In this document: positions 12,048 to 24,109 of the stretch, one piece after another | How positions within the stretch are numbered: position 1 is the first letter of the stretch | Layout of the letters: each line of letters starts with the position of its first letter | DNA from: Torymus aiolomorphi | Taxonomy: Eukaryota; Arthropoda; Insecta; Hymenoptera; Torymidae | Length of the DNA: 64,000 nucleotides | Assembly (NCBI GenBank): GCA_036365515.1 | Contig: CM070873.1 | Location: 191,758,604 to 191,822,603, forward strand | Direction of reading: 5' to 3' | Program-made: the position numbers and the translations under genes | Notes under the pieces: generated by a model | Database searches by the model: none | What the model saw: only the letters and a program-made list of their open reading frames with translations | Told to the model about the DNA's origin: nothing

Positions 12048-15000
12048 GGGAGCGTCCGCCAGAAACCAGCCAGCGGGCGCGCGGGACGCATTTTTCATGC
12101 AAAACACGCTCTGTTCAACTCACTCGTAATCATATTCTGAGTCTCTCAGAAAAAAACAAAAGACACATATCGATAGATTTTTTCCTCTTCTTTCCAGTGG
12201 TGCTATTGTTTTTACTCCGAAACTTTTTCTTCCGGTCGAAAATTCAAGTTGAAAGTTTAGAGACATTTTTCTCAAAGTATATCATGTTTTTTTTCAAAAT
12301 GCATATGACCATTCGAAAGTACAAGTCTTAAGCTACAAAACCCTAAATTTTCAAATTGGAGGGCTCAAAAGTAACAAGATTAAAAAGACAGCGGTGAGTG
12401 GCCGCGCGTGCTCTTCGCGCTGCGCTCGGACGCGCCGCACGCTCGGGCTTGGTATAATGAGCTCGTAATCGTATTTTGAGTCTCTCAGAAAAAAACAAAA
12501 GACATATATCGATAGATATTTTCCTGCTCTTTCCAATGGTGCTATTCTTTTTACTTCCAAACACTTTCTTCTGGTCGGAAATTCGAGTGGAAGTTCAGAA
12601 CCATTTTTCTTAAAGTATAACATGTTGTTCTTCAAAATGCATAGCACCATTCGAAAGTACAAGTTATAAGCTACAAAACCCTACATTACAAAAATTGTTT
12701 AACGATGATAATTTGTCGAAAAATGAAAAAATGTTGCTTTTAAAATTACTCCGAAAAAACTGGAGTTCTCGTAAAGTTGCTAATTTTTCTAATTCATCCC
12801 GTTGGCTTGTAACAAAATGTTTGTCAGATAGTCAATCCCTTTTAGTTGATAAAAGGGGAAACCGAAAAATATCATGTGATACTGTAAACGAAGTAAGACT
12901 TTTCTATCAAAATGACGATAATAGTAGAATCATGCCAGGTTATAAAGATAATAAGTGTATACGAAATGATGATGGCACAAAGACCTATGTTCAGAAACGA
13001 CTTGTTTTGTACATTCTTAGAGAGTTATATTTAAAGTATAAACAACAGTATCCCGAATCAAAAATAGGATTCACTAAATTTGTCGAATGTCGCCCTAAAT
13101 ATTGTGTTTTAGCTGGTGCTAGTGGTACGCATTCAGTGTGTGTGTGCATTTATCATCAAAACGTCAAACTCCTCTTAGCTGGTTTAAGAAATTCAGGAGT
13201 TTCTTTTGATAAAGTGAATACTTACAAAGATTGTATAGCTGAAATAGTTTGTAAAACACCAACAGCCAAATGTTACTTAAATATGTGTCAAAATTGTCCT
13301 GGTATTGTACCTCTAAAAACGGAACTTGAACTATTTCTTGAAAGGTCTGGGGTTAATGAAATAAAATTTCAAATGTGGACAACTACTGATAGATCAACAT
13401 TGCAAACTGAAATTGTTTCTAGTTCTTTATTTACTGATATCTTTTTTCCTCTTTTACATAAACTCAAAACTCATTCTTTCATTTCCAAACAGCAGTCATC
13501 TTATTTTCAAATCTTATGAGAATCCTTAAGCAAAGGAGAATTTTTAATTTCCCTAGATTTTTCGGAAAACTATGCGTTCATTGCACAAGATGCGGCACAA
13601 TCATTCCACTATAATAATAATAATCAATGTAGTTTGGCAACAATAGTTATTTACTACAAAGGTTCAGATTCTAGAATTGAACACAAAAGTATGGCGGTTT
13701 TTTCAGACAACTTAATTCATGATACTGTGGCAGTTTACCTAATTCAAGAAATTATAATCGATTATCTTAAAAAATCTTTTGATTTCGTTAAAAAAATCAT
13801 TTACTTTACTGATGGAGCTGCACAACATTTTAAAAATAAACATAATTTTCAGAATCTTTTTCATCATTATGAAGATTTTTCCGTTGAAGCTGAATGACAC
13901 TTTCATGCGACTGCTTACGGAAAAAATGCATGCGATGGAATCGGTGCTTCTATAAAAAGTAATGCTAGGCGAGCAAGTTTACGGAAAGTATCCGATAATT
14001 ATGCATTGACGCCGCAAGATCTTTACCAGTGGGCGACTAAATACTTTGAAAATATTTTGTGCTTTTTTTCATCAGAAGATGAATATGCTAAGGCTACAGA
14101 TAAATTAAGACAAAGGCTAGATTCAGCGAAAACAGTGCCTGGAACTCAATCGTTTCTCTGTGTTAGATTATTGGCTAACACTAAAAAGTTAGAACTAAAA
14201 CGATTTTCAATATCCAAAGATTCTCAATTATATCCACCAGTTAAAAAAGCCGAACCCTCTAAAACTCGAATTAAGAAAAACATGAGTATCGTGAAAAGAC
14301 CAATAAAAATAATCGCAAATAAAAATAAAACAATTAAGGTTTAAATAAAAAATTAATATATTTAAAACGTAATATATGATGCACTAATAAAACATTGTGT
14401 AATGCTTTTACATAGGAAAAAACGAAAATATGCACTACGTTTATAAAAGCACACTCGGGTCCAGCGCAAAAAGTTTGCGCAGCCGCTCGCCGCTGTCTTT
14501 TTAATCTTATTACTTTTGAGCTCTATGTTTCTCCAACTTGTAAATGTAGGGTTTTGTAGCTTATAACTTGTACTTTCGAATGGTGCTATACATTTTGAAG
14601 AACAACATGTTATACTTTAAGAAAAATGGTTCTGAATTTGCCACTCGAATTTCCGACCAGAAGAAAGTGTTTGGGAGTAAAAAGAATAGCACCATTGGAA
14701 AGAGCAGGAAAAAATCTATCGATATATGTCTTTTGTTTTTTTCTGAGAGACTCAAAATACGATTACGAGCTCATTATACCAAGCCCGAGCGTGCGGCGCG
14801 TCCGTGCGCAGCGCGAAGAGCACGCGCGACCACTCACCGCTGTCTTTTTAATCTTGTTACTTTTGAGCCCTTCGTTACTCCAATTTGAAAATTTAGGGTT
14901 TTGTAGCTTAAGACTTGTACTTTCGAATGGTCATGTGCATTTTGAAAAAAAACATGATATACTTCGAGAAAAATGTCTCTGAACTTTCAACTTGAATTTT

Positions 15001-15190
15001 CGACCAGAAGAAAAAGTTTCGGAGTAAAAACAATAGCACCATTGGAAAGAGCAGGAAAAATCTATCGATATATATCTTTTGTTTTTTTCTGAGAGACTCA
15101 GAATACGATTACGAGCGAGTTGAACAGAGCGCGTTTTGCATGAAAAATGCGTCCTGCGCGCCCGCTGGCTGGTTTCTGGCGGACGCTCCC
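12048..15190 (+). mobile_element. 3.1-kb DNA transposon with ~650-bp terminal inverted repeats
   Basis: Terminal GGGAGCGTCCGCCAGAAACC at 12048 pairs with its complement ending at 15190. Inverted similarity extends inward to about 12690 and 14525. Each repeat contains two related ~230-bp subunits (for example 12123-12352 and 12461-12690) around a GC-rich block. ATAT flanks both ends (12044-12047, 15191-15194), a possible short target duplication. It encloses one broken transposase-like gene and sits in the centre of the outer foldback. Confidence 0.88.
12695..14344 (+). pseudogene. transposase-like gene, unnamed superfamily, broken
   Basis: This is the only coding sequence between the long inverted repeats and so presumably their transposase. 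An N-terminal Lys-rich helix-turn-helix-like stretch (about 12715-12850) is followed by a Cys/His-rich block (CVCIYHQN; CYLNMCQNCPG) and a catalytic-looking core. Three acidic blocks stand out: SLDFSENYAF near 13550, YFTDGAAQHF near 13805 and NACDGIGASIK near 13930, which together resemble a DDD/E nuclease. The frame breaks just after 13500 and has a TGA at about 13894, where a Trp before HFHATAYGK is expected. No ATG opens the first segment, so the start may lie upstream or be lost. Similar proteins exist, as I recall, as uncharacterised genes in aphids and cnidarians; I do not assign a superfamily. Confidence 0.65.
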
Positions 15191-15342
15191 ATATATATTA
15201 TGATGCTTATTATCTTTAAAACAAAGTAATTTATTTAGGTAAAACTCTATATTCTTAAGGTATAATATCTTATTTTAATAATTAAATAGAAAATATCAAC
15301 CCAAATAGTTAAGTATGTACATAATACAAATTGTATGAAGCG

Positions 15343-16003
15343 AGAAAATTTCTTTCCTCCTCGTGTTCTGTAATCTCAAATTATATACCAACAGGTTTTA
15401 ATTACAAATATGTTCATGATGTAAATCATTGGAACGCAAAGAAATAATTCATGTAATCTTGCTTAGTGATAATTAATATTTCTTTTCGCTTCAATGGTTT
15501 AATTCATATTTGTGATTTGAGTCCATGCGAGGAACTAGGAAATGATTTTTCATTTTTCGACTTGAACAAAAATATCTGGAATCGCATTGAAACCATTACT
15601 TTAAACATTACATCTTATAGAGCTGATATACTTATTCAAACTGATACTATTTACTTCTCGGAATTATAGTGGACAAGATTCACATTACATAAACATGTAA
15701 TAATGTTTAAAGTAATGGCTTCAATGTGATTCCAGATATTTTTCTTCGAGTCAAAAAACGAAAAATCATTTCCTACTCCCTCGCGTGGGCTCAAATCGCA
15801 AATATGAATTACACCATTAGAGCGGAAAGAAATATTCATTATCTCTAAGGTAGATAACATGAATTATTTCTGTGTGTTCCAATGATTTACATCATGAACG
15901 TATTTGTAATTAAAACCTGTTGGTGTATTACAGAACATGAGGGGAAAAGAAATGGTCTTTAATTTTTACATATTTCAAGGAAAGAATATCTGGAACTATA
16001 GAC
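15343..16003. repeat. 0.66-kb foldback MITE inside the outer right arm
   Basis: The two halves are inverted copies: 15345-15640 and about 15990-15695 share tctggaatcgcattgaa-type, ggaaatgatttttcatttttcg-type and aacaggttttaattacaaat blocks. The outer foldback arm reads continuously across its two borders (gtatgaagcg / aagccctaac). Non-coding. Confidence 0.82.
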
Positions 16004-16913
16004 GAAGCCCTAACAAGAAAGTCATTTTATTTATAAATAATTAAGCAGTATTTATCTTGGTGTTGGAATATACATTGCAAAACTGTCTGTCACCTAATTT
16101 ATGCACACATAATAATAGATTACCCGGTTGAAATGGTCTCATAAAAACTAATACAAATTTGCAGTTTCTGGTGCAGAAACCGCATAGGTTATTAGGTCTC
16201 TGCACCCTTTTTGTATGGTTTTATAAGACCTTTTCGACCGGATAATTATGAAATGTAATTTTAAGCAGGTATGCAATGTGTATTCGTAAGGAGAGTGCTT
16301 TTTTATCCAATATTCAGAAAATTCAAAATGAATGTAATTAATAACTGATAATTACATAAGGCTTATTGTATAAGCTTAATATTATTGAAAATAGATGTTA
16401 CATGTTCTATTTGATGCTCTAACAAAATTCAGTGATTTGATTCATTACATAGGATGTATGAATAATATTAAGTTTCTAAATCAACCATATTATCAAAAAT
16501 GCTAATTCTTGATTTTTCTTGATATTTAAAAAAATCATAACTTTTTTCAATTAGCTTGACCGTATTTGGTTAAAAAAGCATTTTGAAGAGTTTTCAAAGT
16601 AGATTTCAAAAAAATTTTGTCGAACAAAAAATTTTATGGCATACTGCTAAATATTCTACGATGAAGTATATCAAAAACCAACCAATCAGAGACTTTCAAA
16701 AAGGGTCATAAAATAAATACTGGCACATTCTACAGATAAAATGCAAACTTTTTTGCAATCATTGTTCTATACAAAAAGTTTCAAATTTTTGAGTAAAAAA
16801 ATGATTATAGTTGGATTTTAACAAAAAATTGCAAAAAATTGGAATTTTCAATGTCGCATATCTTTTTTATTTATGCAAATATCGATCTAAAATTTTAGGA
16901 ACATGATTTTTTC

Positions 16914-17192
16914 AGAGGCAGAGACGTAGAAACAGAAACGTAGAGACAGAGACGTAGTGACAGAGACGTAAAAACCGAGTCAGAGAGACAGAGATGTAGA
17001 AACAGAGACGTCTCTATGTCTCTACAAAAAGTAGAGGCAGAGACATAGAGACAAAGACGTAGAGACAGAGACATTGAGACAGAGACGTAGAAACAAAGAT
17101 GTAGGGGCAGAGACGTAGAGACAGAAATGAGAAGACAGAGATGTGGAGACAGAGACGTAAAGACAGAGGCATAGAGACAGAGACGTGGAGAC
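16914..17192. repeat. minisatellite of gacgtagagacagag units
   Basis: Degenerate 12-18-bp tandem units (agacagagacgtag). It abuts the right tip of the foldback at 16913 and recurs in inverted orientation at 19977-20800. Confidence 0.93.
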
Positions 17193-17314
17193 AAAGAATT
17201 AAGGGGTTGGAATTATTTTATTTGAACATTATTTTAAGGAGGGGTTATAAAATTAAAGAGGGGCTGATGACAGTGGTAAAACTCTTTTATAAGTTTAGAA
17301 AGATATAAAAAGTC

Positions 17315-18584
17315 TATCTTTTCCACGCCACCCAGGAGGTAAATAGAAAAGCACATTTTTAAAGGTATTCCTTTCTGTAATAATTTTATATACCATGATT
17401 GTGTAAAATTACCACAAAAAGGCCTAATCCGTTTAACAAAATTTTGAAGATAATAAAAAATAATAAGAGAATTATATACGTATGTATATTATGAATTGTT
17501 TGAGTAAACCTTAATTAACTACATGAGTACATGCTGTGGTTGTTGAAATAAACGGAGTCACACACATAAGTAAAGTTAAATTCATTGTATTTTGTATAAA
17601 ACATAATAGCGCACAATAATTACAATTCTTACAATTTTAGATTCAGTATATCTATACAATAATTACTTATTTCATTAACAGTCTGTAGTTTAAGCTAACT
17701 TGAGTTTAACAATTTAATATTATTTCAATCAATTTGTGTAACTACTAAAAGGAAAATGTTTAGTATCACAATGTTAACGCTAGTCTTACAAGAGAATTAC
17801 AATCTGAATTTTATGAAAATTTTGAGTGTTCAATAATTAAATAGTTGAGTTTTGACATCTTGTTGTGTGTACACAACGTGAGTTATAATTAATAATCATG
17901 GTGTTTAATTGAATAGAAATCTCTCACTAGAGATAACTGACCTGGTGAGATATGAGTTTGTTGCTGTATTAGAGATGAGTTTGGCTGCTGTTGTATGTGG
18001 AGTTTTGTCAAAAACTTTCTCCTCCGTTCACGTACAATGAAGCTGATTAAATACAAAATAGCAAACCAATGTTGTTGATTTGATGCATGTGAGAATTACT
18101 GACAATCAAATGATAATGCAGCTTCTGTGCCAACACGTTGTTGGTAACCTAACCTCGCGTGGAGTGAGTTTTGCTACCTTGCGGCCGAAGTGATTCTACT
18201 AATCGTCGATGCACTTTAAATTGATATGTGAACGATGGTGAGAAGTGCAGGTGAGCGTGTCCGATGTCAATGAATAGAGCCAGTGAATAAAAGTTGAGTG
18301 TGACCGATGAAAATTACAGTTGCTGATGCCGAGAGATGGTATCTCGTGGCGAGCTGATTGTAGAGAGCGAGGCCTTGATCTCGCTTCCGTCTTCTCACCT
18401 CGTGCCTATCACTGGGGGGCTAATCAAGTTGGCATCTCTCCCATTTACTCATGGGAGTGAGAGACCGAGAGAGGCCTTTTTATAATAATTTTATGAGATC
18501 TTGGTATGTAAAATTATTATAGAAAGGGATACCTCTAAAAAAACGCGCCTTTCTACCTACCTCCTCGGTGGCGTGGAAAAGATA
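17315..18584. mobile_element. 1.27-kb non-autonomous element with ~110-bp inverted repeats
   Basis: Arms 17315-17422 and 18474-18584 share tatcttttccacgccacc and its complement, plus a tataataattttataca-like block. The interior (17423-18473) is AT-rich with some GC-rich patches and no gene of note. Family not identified. Confidence 0.75.
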
Positions 18585-18853
18585 AACAACTCATTCATTT
18601 TTAAATTAACAACGTATATACATTGTTTAACGTTAGACCGCATTTTATAATGTCCCAAAAATGTTATTACATAATTTAAGTTTCCTTTTATAATTAAGTT
18701 CTTTGAAAAACAACACTATTTTGTAAATAAAATAATTAATTCAAATAATTTATTTTATAAGAATAATTTTTTTATAAAATAAAATATTAATGAGTACATT
18801 AATTTTCGTAGGATGCTTTGAAATTTCAAATCAAATCGTTGATATTGAACGTC

Positions 18854-19927
18854 GGGGGTTGACGAGCGGAGCGAGTAGGGGATACCCCCCTAGTGTGTGT
18901 ATATATATATATATATATATGTGGTGTGTGTGTGTGTGTGTTTGTGTGTGTGTAACTTCATGTGAACTGTTCAGCTCAAAATTTTAAAATTGCTCGAAAT
19001 TTTTGTACTCATTCAAAATTAGCCACAAAACACAAATATAAAGTTTTAAAGCAAAATATGCAATCGTTCTTAAGTTATAATTAGTTGAAAATTTGAAAAT
19101 GGTGAATTTTTTTGTAAATCTTAAATTTTTATGATTTTTATCCAAAAATTTGAAACTTTTTGTATAGCATATTAAATGGGAAAAAGTTTGCAAATTGTAA
19201 GTAGAATTGCTAAAAATTTTTGCTGATCGATGCCAATTATTTTGCCAATTTATACTTGACAGAACAACATTCAAAATATGCTCTAGGCAAATGGGACAGT
19301 ATCAATATCCCTCACCAAAGGCTAAAAGATTTGTAACAAATGTTACCTTCAAGATGCGACCTTGGTGAAGATGGAAATAGATCACTGAAAAAAGTTATGT
19401 GTAATTAAAGCTGTAAAAACAGTGAAAATAGTGCTTTTTCACAAATCTTTTAGCCTTTGCTCAGGGATATTGATAATGTCGCATTCGCCTAAAGCATATT
19501 TTGTCATCGATCTGCAAAAATTCTGAGCAATTCTACTTACAATTTGCAAACTCTTTCCCGTTTAATGTGCTATACAAAAAGTTTCAAGTTTCTGAGTTAA
19601 AAAATCGTAAAAATTTAAGATTTACGAAAAAATTCAAAATGCTCTAATTTTCAATTAATTATAACTTAAGACCGATTGCATATTTTGCTCTGAAACTTTA
19701 TATTTGTGTTTTAGGGCTAATTTGGAATGAGTAAGAAAATTTTCAGCAATTTTAAAATTTTGGGTTGAATAGTTGACATGAAGTTACCCATATATACACA
19801 TTTGTAATGAACTTGTAAATAATACGTTTTATTATTAATTTTATACTAGTTTATCTAATATTTGTAAAGATATATTATATATTATACTAGACGAGGTACC
19901 CCCTACTCACTTCGCTCGTCAACCCCC
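18854..19927. mobile_element. 1.07-kb foldback element
   Basis: The outer tips share gttgacgagcg and a TACCCCC end (18854-18891 versus 19895-19927), with TAGT/ACTA inside. The inner arms, about 400 bp each, run 18953-19420 and 19430-19786 (taacttcatgtgaac versus gacatgaagtta) and are strongly inverted-repeated. A GT/TA microsatellite lies between left tip and arm. One arm of this family occurs alone at 3115-3581. The GC-rich tip motif recurs at about 44160-44195. Non-coding. Confidence 0.85.
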
Positions 19928-19976
19928 AATTAGAATTTTGAAAATTTATTTAATTTAATCGAGAGTGTAATAAGCG

Positions 19977-20800
19977 CCTGTCTCTACGTCTCTGTCTCTC
20001 TGACGCTGTCTCTACGTTTCTGCCTCTAATCTCTCTCTACGTCTCTGTCTTTATGTCTCTGTCTCTATATCTCTGTCTTTACGTCTTCATCTCTACGTCT
20101 CTGCCCCTACGTTTCTGTATCTACGTCTCTGTCTCCACCTCTCTATCTACACGTCTCTGTCTCCACGCCTCCGTGTTTACATGTCTGTCTCTAATCTCAC
20201 TCTCTCTACGTCTCTGTCTCTACGTCTCTGTCTCTACGTCTCTGTCTCCACATCTATGTCTCTGCATCTCTGTCTCTAATCTCTGCCTCTAATCTCTGGC
20301 TCTACCTTGTCTCTACGTCTCTGTCTCCACGTCTCTGTCTGCACGTCCCTGTCTGCACATCTGTGTCTCTACGACTCCGTGTTTACGTGTCTGTCTCTAC
20401 GTTTCTGTCTCTAATTTCTCTCTCTATGTCTCTGTCTTTACGTCTCTGTCTCTACATCTCTGTCTCTAATCTCTGTCCGCACATTGTCTCTACGTCTACC
20501 TCTACGTCTCTGTCTCTCCGACTCTGTCTCTACGTTTCTGTGTCTCGGACTGTGTCTCGACGTCGCTGTCCCTATGTCTTTGTCTCTACGCGCCTGTCTC
20601 TACGTCTCTGTCTCGACGTCTCTACGTCTACATCCATCTCTCTACGTTTCGTTTCTACATCTCTGTCTCCACGTCTCTGCCTCTAAGTCTTTGTTTCCAC
20701 GTCTTTGTCTCCACGTCTCTGCTCTGCATCCATGTCTCCACGTTTCGTTTCTACGTCTCTGTCTCCACGTCTTTGTCTCCATATTTCTGTTTCCACATCA
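19977..20800. repeat. inverted minisatellite of ctctacgtctctgtct units
   Basis: Long degenerate tandem array (tacgtctctgtctc), the reverse complement of the array at 16914-17192. Ser/Leu/Tyr-rich frames here (for example 20053-20804) are repeat translations, not proteins. Confidence 0.95.
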
Positions 20801-21206
20801 ATAACTTGATCATGAATTGACACTATAATTTTATTGATGAAACAAAAGAACAGTTTTCCATGTTACTCTAGGGGTATTATTCATAGACGGGTTGGATTTA
20901 TTTTAAGTGGCATCCTTCGTCAATAGCCCTACCTTTCCACTGTTAATCTGAAATATTTATGAATTTTCATGTATATTTTTTGTAACATGTAGATGTTACC
21001 GATATGTGTTAGATATGAGGCGAGGAGGCGTGAGGGGAAGGGCTGTCCGATCAGATTTTTTCTTACCACTATATAATATAGGGAGATGAAAAAGATAAAT
21101 TGCTTCCCCCTAGAGAAAGCTTTGTGATAGTAATTTTTTCAGTTGTTGTAAAAACATGTTATAATTGTTTTTCGAGGTATTAGGAATCAAAATACATGAT
21201 TTTTGA
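20801..21206. other. no gene; MITE-like tail
   Basis: AT-rich with a G-rich segment at about 21015-21090 (gaggcgaggagg, ctatataatatagggagat). A similar segment occurs at about 44075-44150, so this is probably the end of a dispersed element. Confidence 0.5.
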
Positions 21207-21240
21207 AAAATATCTGTATGAATGTGAGTGTGTGTGTGTC

Positions 21241-21304
<64 letters not shown>

Positions 21305-21345
21305 TGCGTGCGTGACGTGCGTGTGCGTGTGTGTGTGCGTGTGTC
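21207..21345. repeat. (GT)n microsatellite
   Basis: TG/GTGC run of about 130 bp. Confidence 0.97.
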
Positions 21346-21499
21346 TGGATCTCAGCTTCTACTCAATCCATTTTAACCAGACAGGCCTCATTTTTTTTGT
21401 TTTTTTTATGTGATAGCGGGTCAAAAATTCGTTTTTTGATTCGTGGATGCGTTTTTGTTTTGTTTCGAATTTTCAATTTTCTCAAAATTGATTTTTGCT

Positions 21500-22480
21500 T
21501 TTTTTTTAATTCAGATGGGTAGCATTCGAAAGAGAATTAAAATACCTATATTTTCTTTAAAAAAAAATTCTAGCTGTCACGGTTCTTTTGTTATTGACAA
21601 AAACTTGTTTTTTTTTTTTTTTTAAGCTTACAACTCCCAAACCAAACGGCCAATTTTTTTGAGAAAAATCATGATAATGTAGATTATGAATATAATCTGT
21701 AAAAATTTGCATCCATTTTGTCGAGTTGTTTTTGAGAAAAAAATTGAAATATGAAAAAAATGAGTTTTGTATGTCCAACGATTACGAGAGTAAAATTGAC
21801 TGAATCGCTTCGAAATTCCTTGTAGAAGTAGATTTTGAAAAGCTCTCGGTCGAGTTCTTTGGGTAAAATGGTAAATCCAGAAATTTCAGAAATATTTGAG
21901 GTTAAATTGTTTTAAACTTTTTTTTCAAATCATAATTTCTCGAGAACCGCTCCATGTATCAGCTCCAAATTTATAGACAATGTTGTATATGATATAGACA
22001 ATATGTGTGCGGATTTTCATCAAGATCGTACGATTACTTTTTGAGATATTTGATTTTGCAATTTTTCGTATTTTACAAAGTCATTTTCCTTGTCGCATGA
22101 TAACTAGAGAAAACACAAATTGATTTAATCATCTTGAAATTTTGTGGAGATGTAGAGTCTATATATTATCGTATAAGTCCTTTAGATAAAAGAATTGGCT
22201 CATGATTTTTAGAGACATTTAAGGTTAAAACTTTTTTACGGCTTTTTTCAAAATCATAATATCTCAACGACAACATCATGAATCAGCTTAAAATTTATGG
22301 ACTATTTTATATGCAATATATAGGCCATACCTGTAAAAAATCCCATCCAGATTATATGGTTATTTTTTGAGATGTTTGATATTTAAAATTTTAGTATTTT
22401 TAAAAATGACTTTCTTTGTTGTCGCACAATATAACTACATTAAAATTGTTTTAATTTCTTTGATATTTGGTAGAGATGTA
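21500..22480. repeat. diverged ~320-bp tandem repeat, about three copies
   Basis: Equivalent points such as 'tttttgag' after a catcc/catca word fall at about 21702, 22012 and 22339 (spacing ~310-327). Ggttaaaa and caaatcataat blocks are shared. The array leads into the left arm of the long-TIR element. A related unit also follows the right arm at about 29215-29300, there in direct orientation. Confidence 0.7.
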
Positions 22481-23264
22481 GAGTTTGTGTATTATTTATT
22501 AGAAGAGTTCTTACAAGGAAATACTCCCAGATGTACCTCACCGATTTCGATGATTTTGATATATGTTGTAGAACATCAAAAAATAAGAGACTCGTGTTTT
22601 TTTATCTGCTAATTCACAGGTTCAAAGGGTGAAAATCACCCCTAAAGTTCACCACCGAAAACAATTTTTTCTAAATATCTCGGCTTGAAATCAATATTTT
22701 TCGATGAAACAAAATGGAAGTTATTTCTTATGAAAAGCACAAGTAATCCACAGTGATTTGAGCAGAGAGGGATGCATCTCCTATTTTTTACGAGGTTAAA
22801 ACACAGTTTTTTGTCATAATTTTGTAATAAAAAATTATAAATAGACTAGAAAAAGTGGAAAAAATTTATTAATACATAAAATAAAAAATTAAAGTTGACC
22901 CGTTTCGGCATTTTTATAAATTTCACCCTTTATGGGGGTAAACCACCCCTAACAGCAAATAACTATTAACATGTATTTCAAACTATAAAATTTCATATTA
23001 GATTTGTGCATAGGGATTTTCAAGGTCGCTGATCACAAATCTGTCGTCAGATTAAAAAAATTCAAAATGGTGGATCCAATATGGCGGACGAAATTGTCAA
23101 AAAAATCTCTAATTTTCATAAAACCTTACATCTAGGGGTTATTGAGGTTGATGATTATAAATTAGCTGTCAGTTTTTCAAAATAAAAAATAGCGGATTAT
23201 GTACAGCACGATACAACGTACCAGAAATCCTTAAACCGTTAAATCCTAAAAAGTAGGAAACGAC

Positions 23265-23545
23265 GGTCAGGCCGAAGGCCTGTGCTTTTAGATCCCATAA
23301 TCCTAAGCTCCTAAGCCTTATAACCCCAAACTCTTAAACTCCAGACCGTTTGAAGGCCTTTGCTTTGTAACCCCATATCCCCAAACCCGTAACCCCAGAC
23401 AGGCCGAAGGCCGTGTTTTTAAATCCGCATAACCCCAAACCTTGAAACCTCAGACAGGCTGAAGGTCTGTACTTTTAAATCCCAAACACCTAAGCTTTAT
23501 AATTCCAAACTTTTAAACCTCAAACAGGCTGAAGGTTTTCAAATA
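23265..23545. repeat. degenerate ~60-90-bp repeat with aggccgaaggcct
   Basis: CAGACAGGCCGAAGGCC-like words followed by tttaaatccc and aaccccaaac recur four or five times. Each contains a short palindrome (aggccgaaggcct). Confidence 0.75.
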
Positions 23546-23740
23546 CTATAACGGAAGAGAAGTTTTAAATGGAAATAAAGTGATTTAATAGTCTTACTAT
23601 AGTTGTATCTACATTCCCTTCTACATATATTTTTTATCAGTGATATATATTTTTATTTATATATGAATGTAAACGTATATGTGATTGTATATTACCGGTT
23701 AATAAACAATTTTACATTTCTCATTCATATCTATTCTTTT

Positions 23741-24055
23741 CAATGATAAGAAACGATGGTGAGAATCAACCCAGGTAAGCGCTTTTGTAATAGGACGTAG
23801 AGCTTATGGCTCTTAAAAATACCCACGATGATAATAACTATATTGTATGTATTTTTTACTATTCTCTCTTTGTGATTACAACCAAAATAACCATGTTTAA
23901 GATTCTATTGTGTCTTTGTTTTTATAGTTAAATAAATGATTACCTGAGGAGGCTAGAAAACTAACTAGCGAAACGTTGTGGTTTTGAAAATGGAAAGTTA
24001 AAGTGTTTTGTTTTTGTGTACCTGGGTTGATTCTCACCATCGTTTCTTATCATTG
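23741..24055 (+). mobile_element. 315-bp Penelope-like non-autonomous relic
   Basis: A 35-bp inverted repeat brackets it (caatgataagaaacgatggt at 23741 and its complement ending at 24055). The stem-loop motif lies just before the right repeat, exactly as in Penelope copy B. It has no coding sequence. The architecture suggests an internally deleted Penelope-like element. Confidence 0.6.
23943..23978 (+). ncRNA. conserved hammerhead-like stem-loop (third context)
   Basis: CCTGAGGA, G, stem GCTAG / loop aaaactaa / CTAGC, then GAAACGTTG. The stem sequence differs from that of the Penelope copies but pairs fully. Confidence 0.5.
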
Positions 24056-24109
24056 AAATTATTATGGAGGATAGATATAATAGTAATTATCATATCTATT
24101 CTTTATAAT

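Larger units (their letters stand above)
5239..16913. mobile_element. foldback element with ~1-kb inverted arms and three nested insertions
   Basis: The left arm is 5239-5326 plus 10931-11820; the right arm is 16913 back to 16004 plus 15342 back to 15300. Matching blocks include gaaaaaatcatgttcct at both tips, cattttatctgtagaatgtg and ctttcttgttagggct. The left arm is split by the Penelope pair at 5327-10930. The right arm is split by a small foldback at 15343-16003. The centre is filled by a DNA transposon at 12048-15190. Without insertions the element is about 2.3-2.5 kb and appears non-coding. Sequence just outside the left tip (5173-5225) resembles the tips of the 18.9-kb foldback family, so the true left end may lie slightly further out. 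Confidence 0.85.

Noticed and set aside
20053..20804. Ser/Leu/Tyr-rich repeat proteins
   Set aside because: All frames come from the ctctacgtctctgtct minisatellite; no non-repetitive coding sequence.
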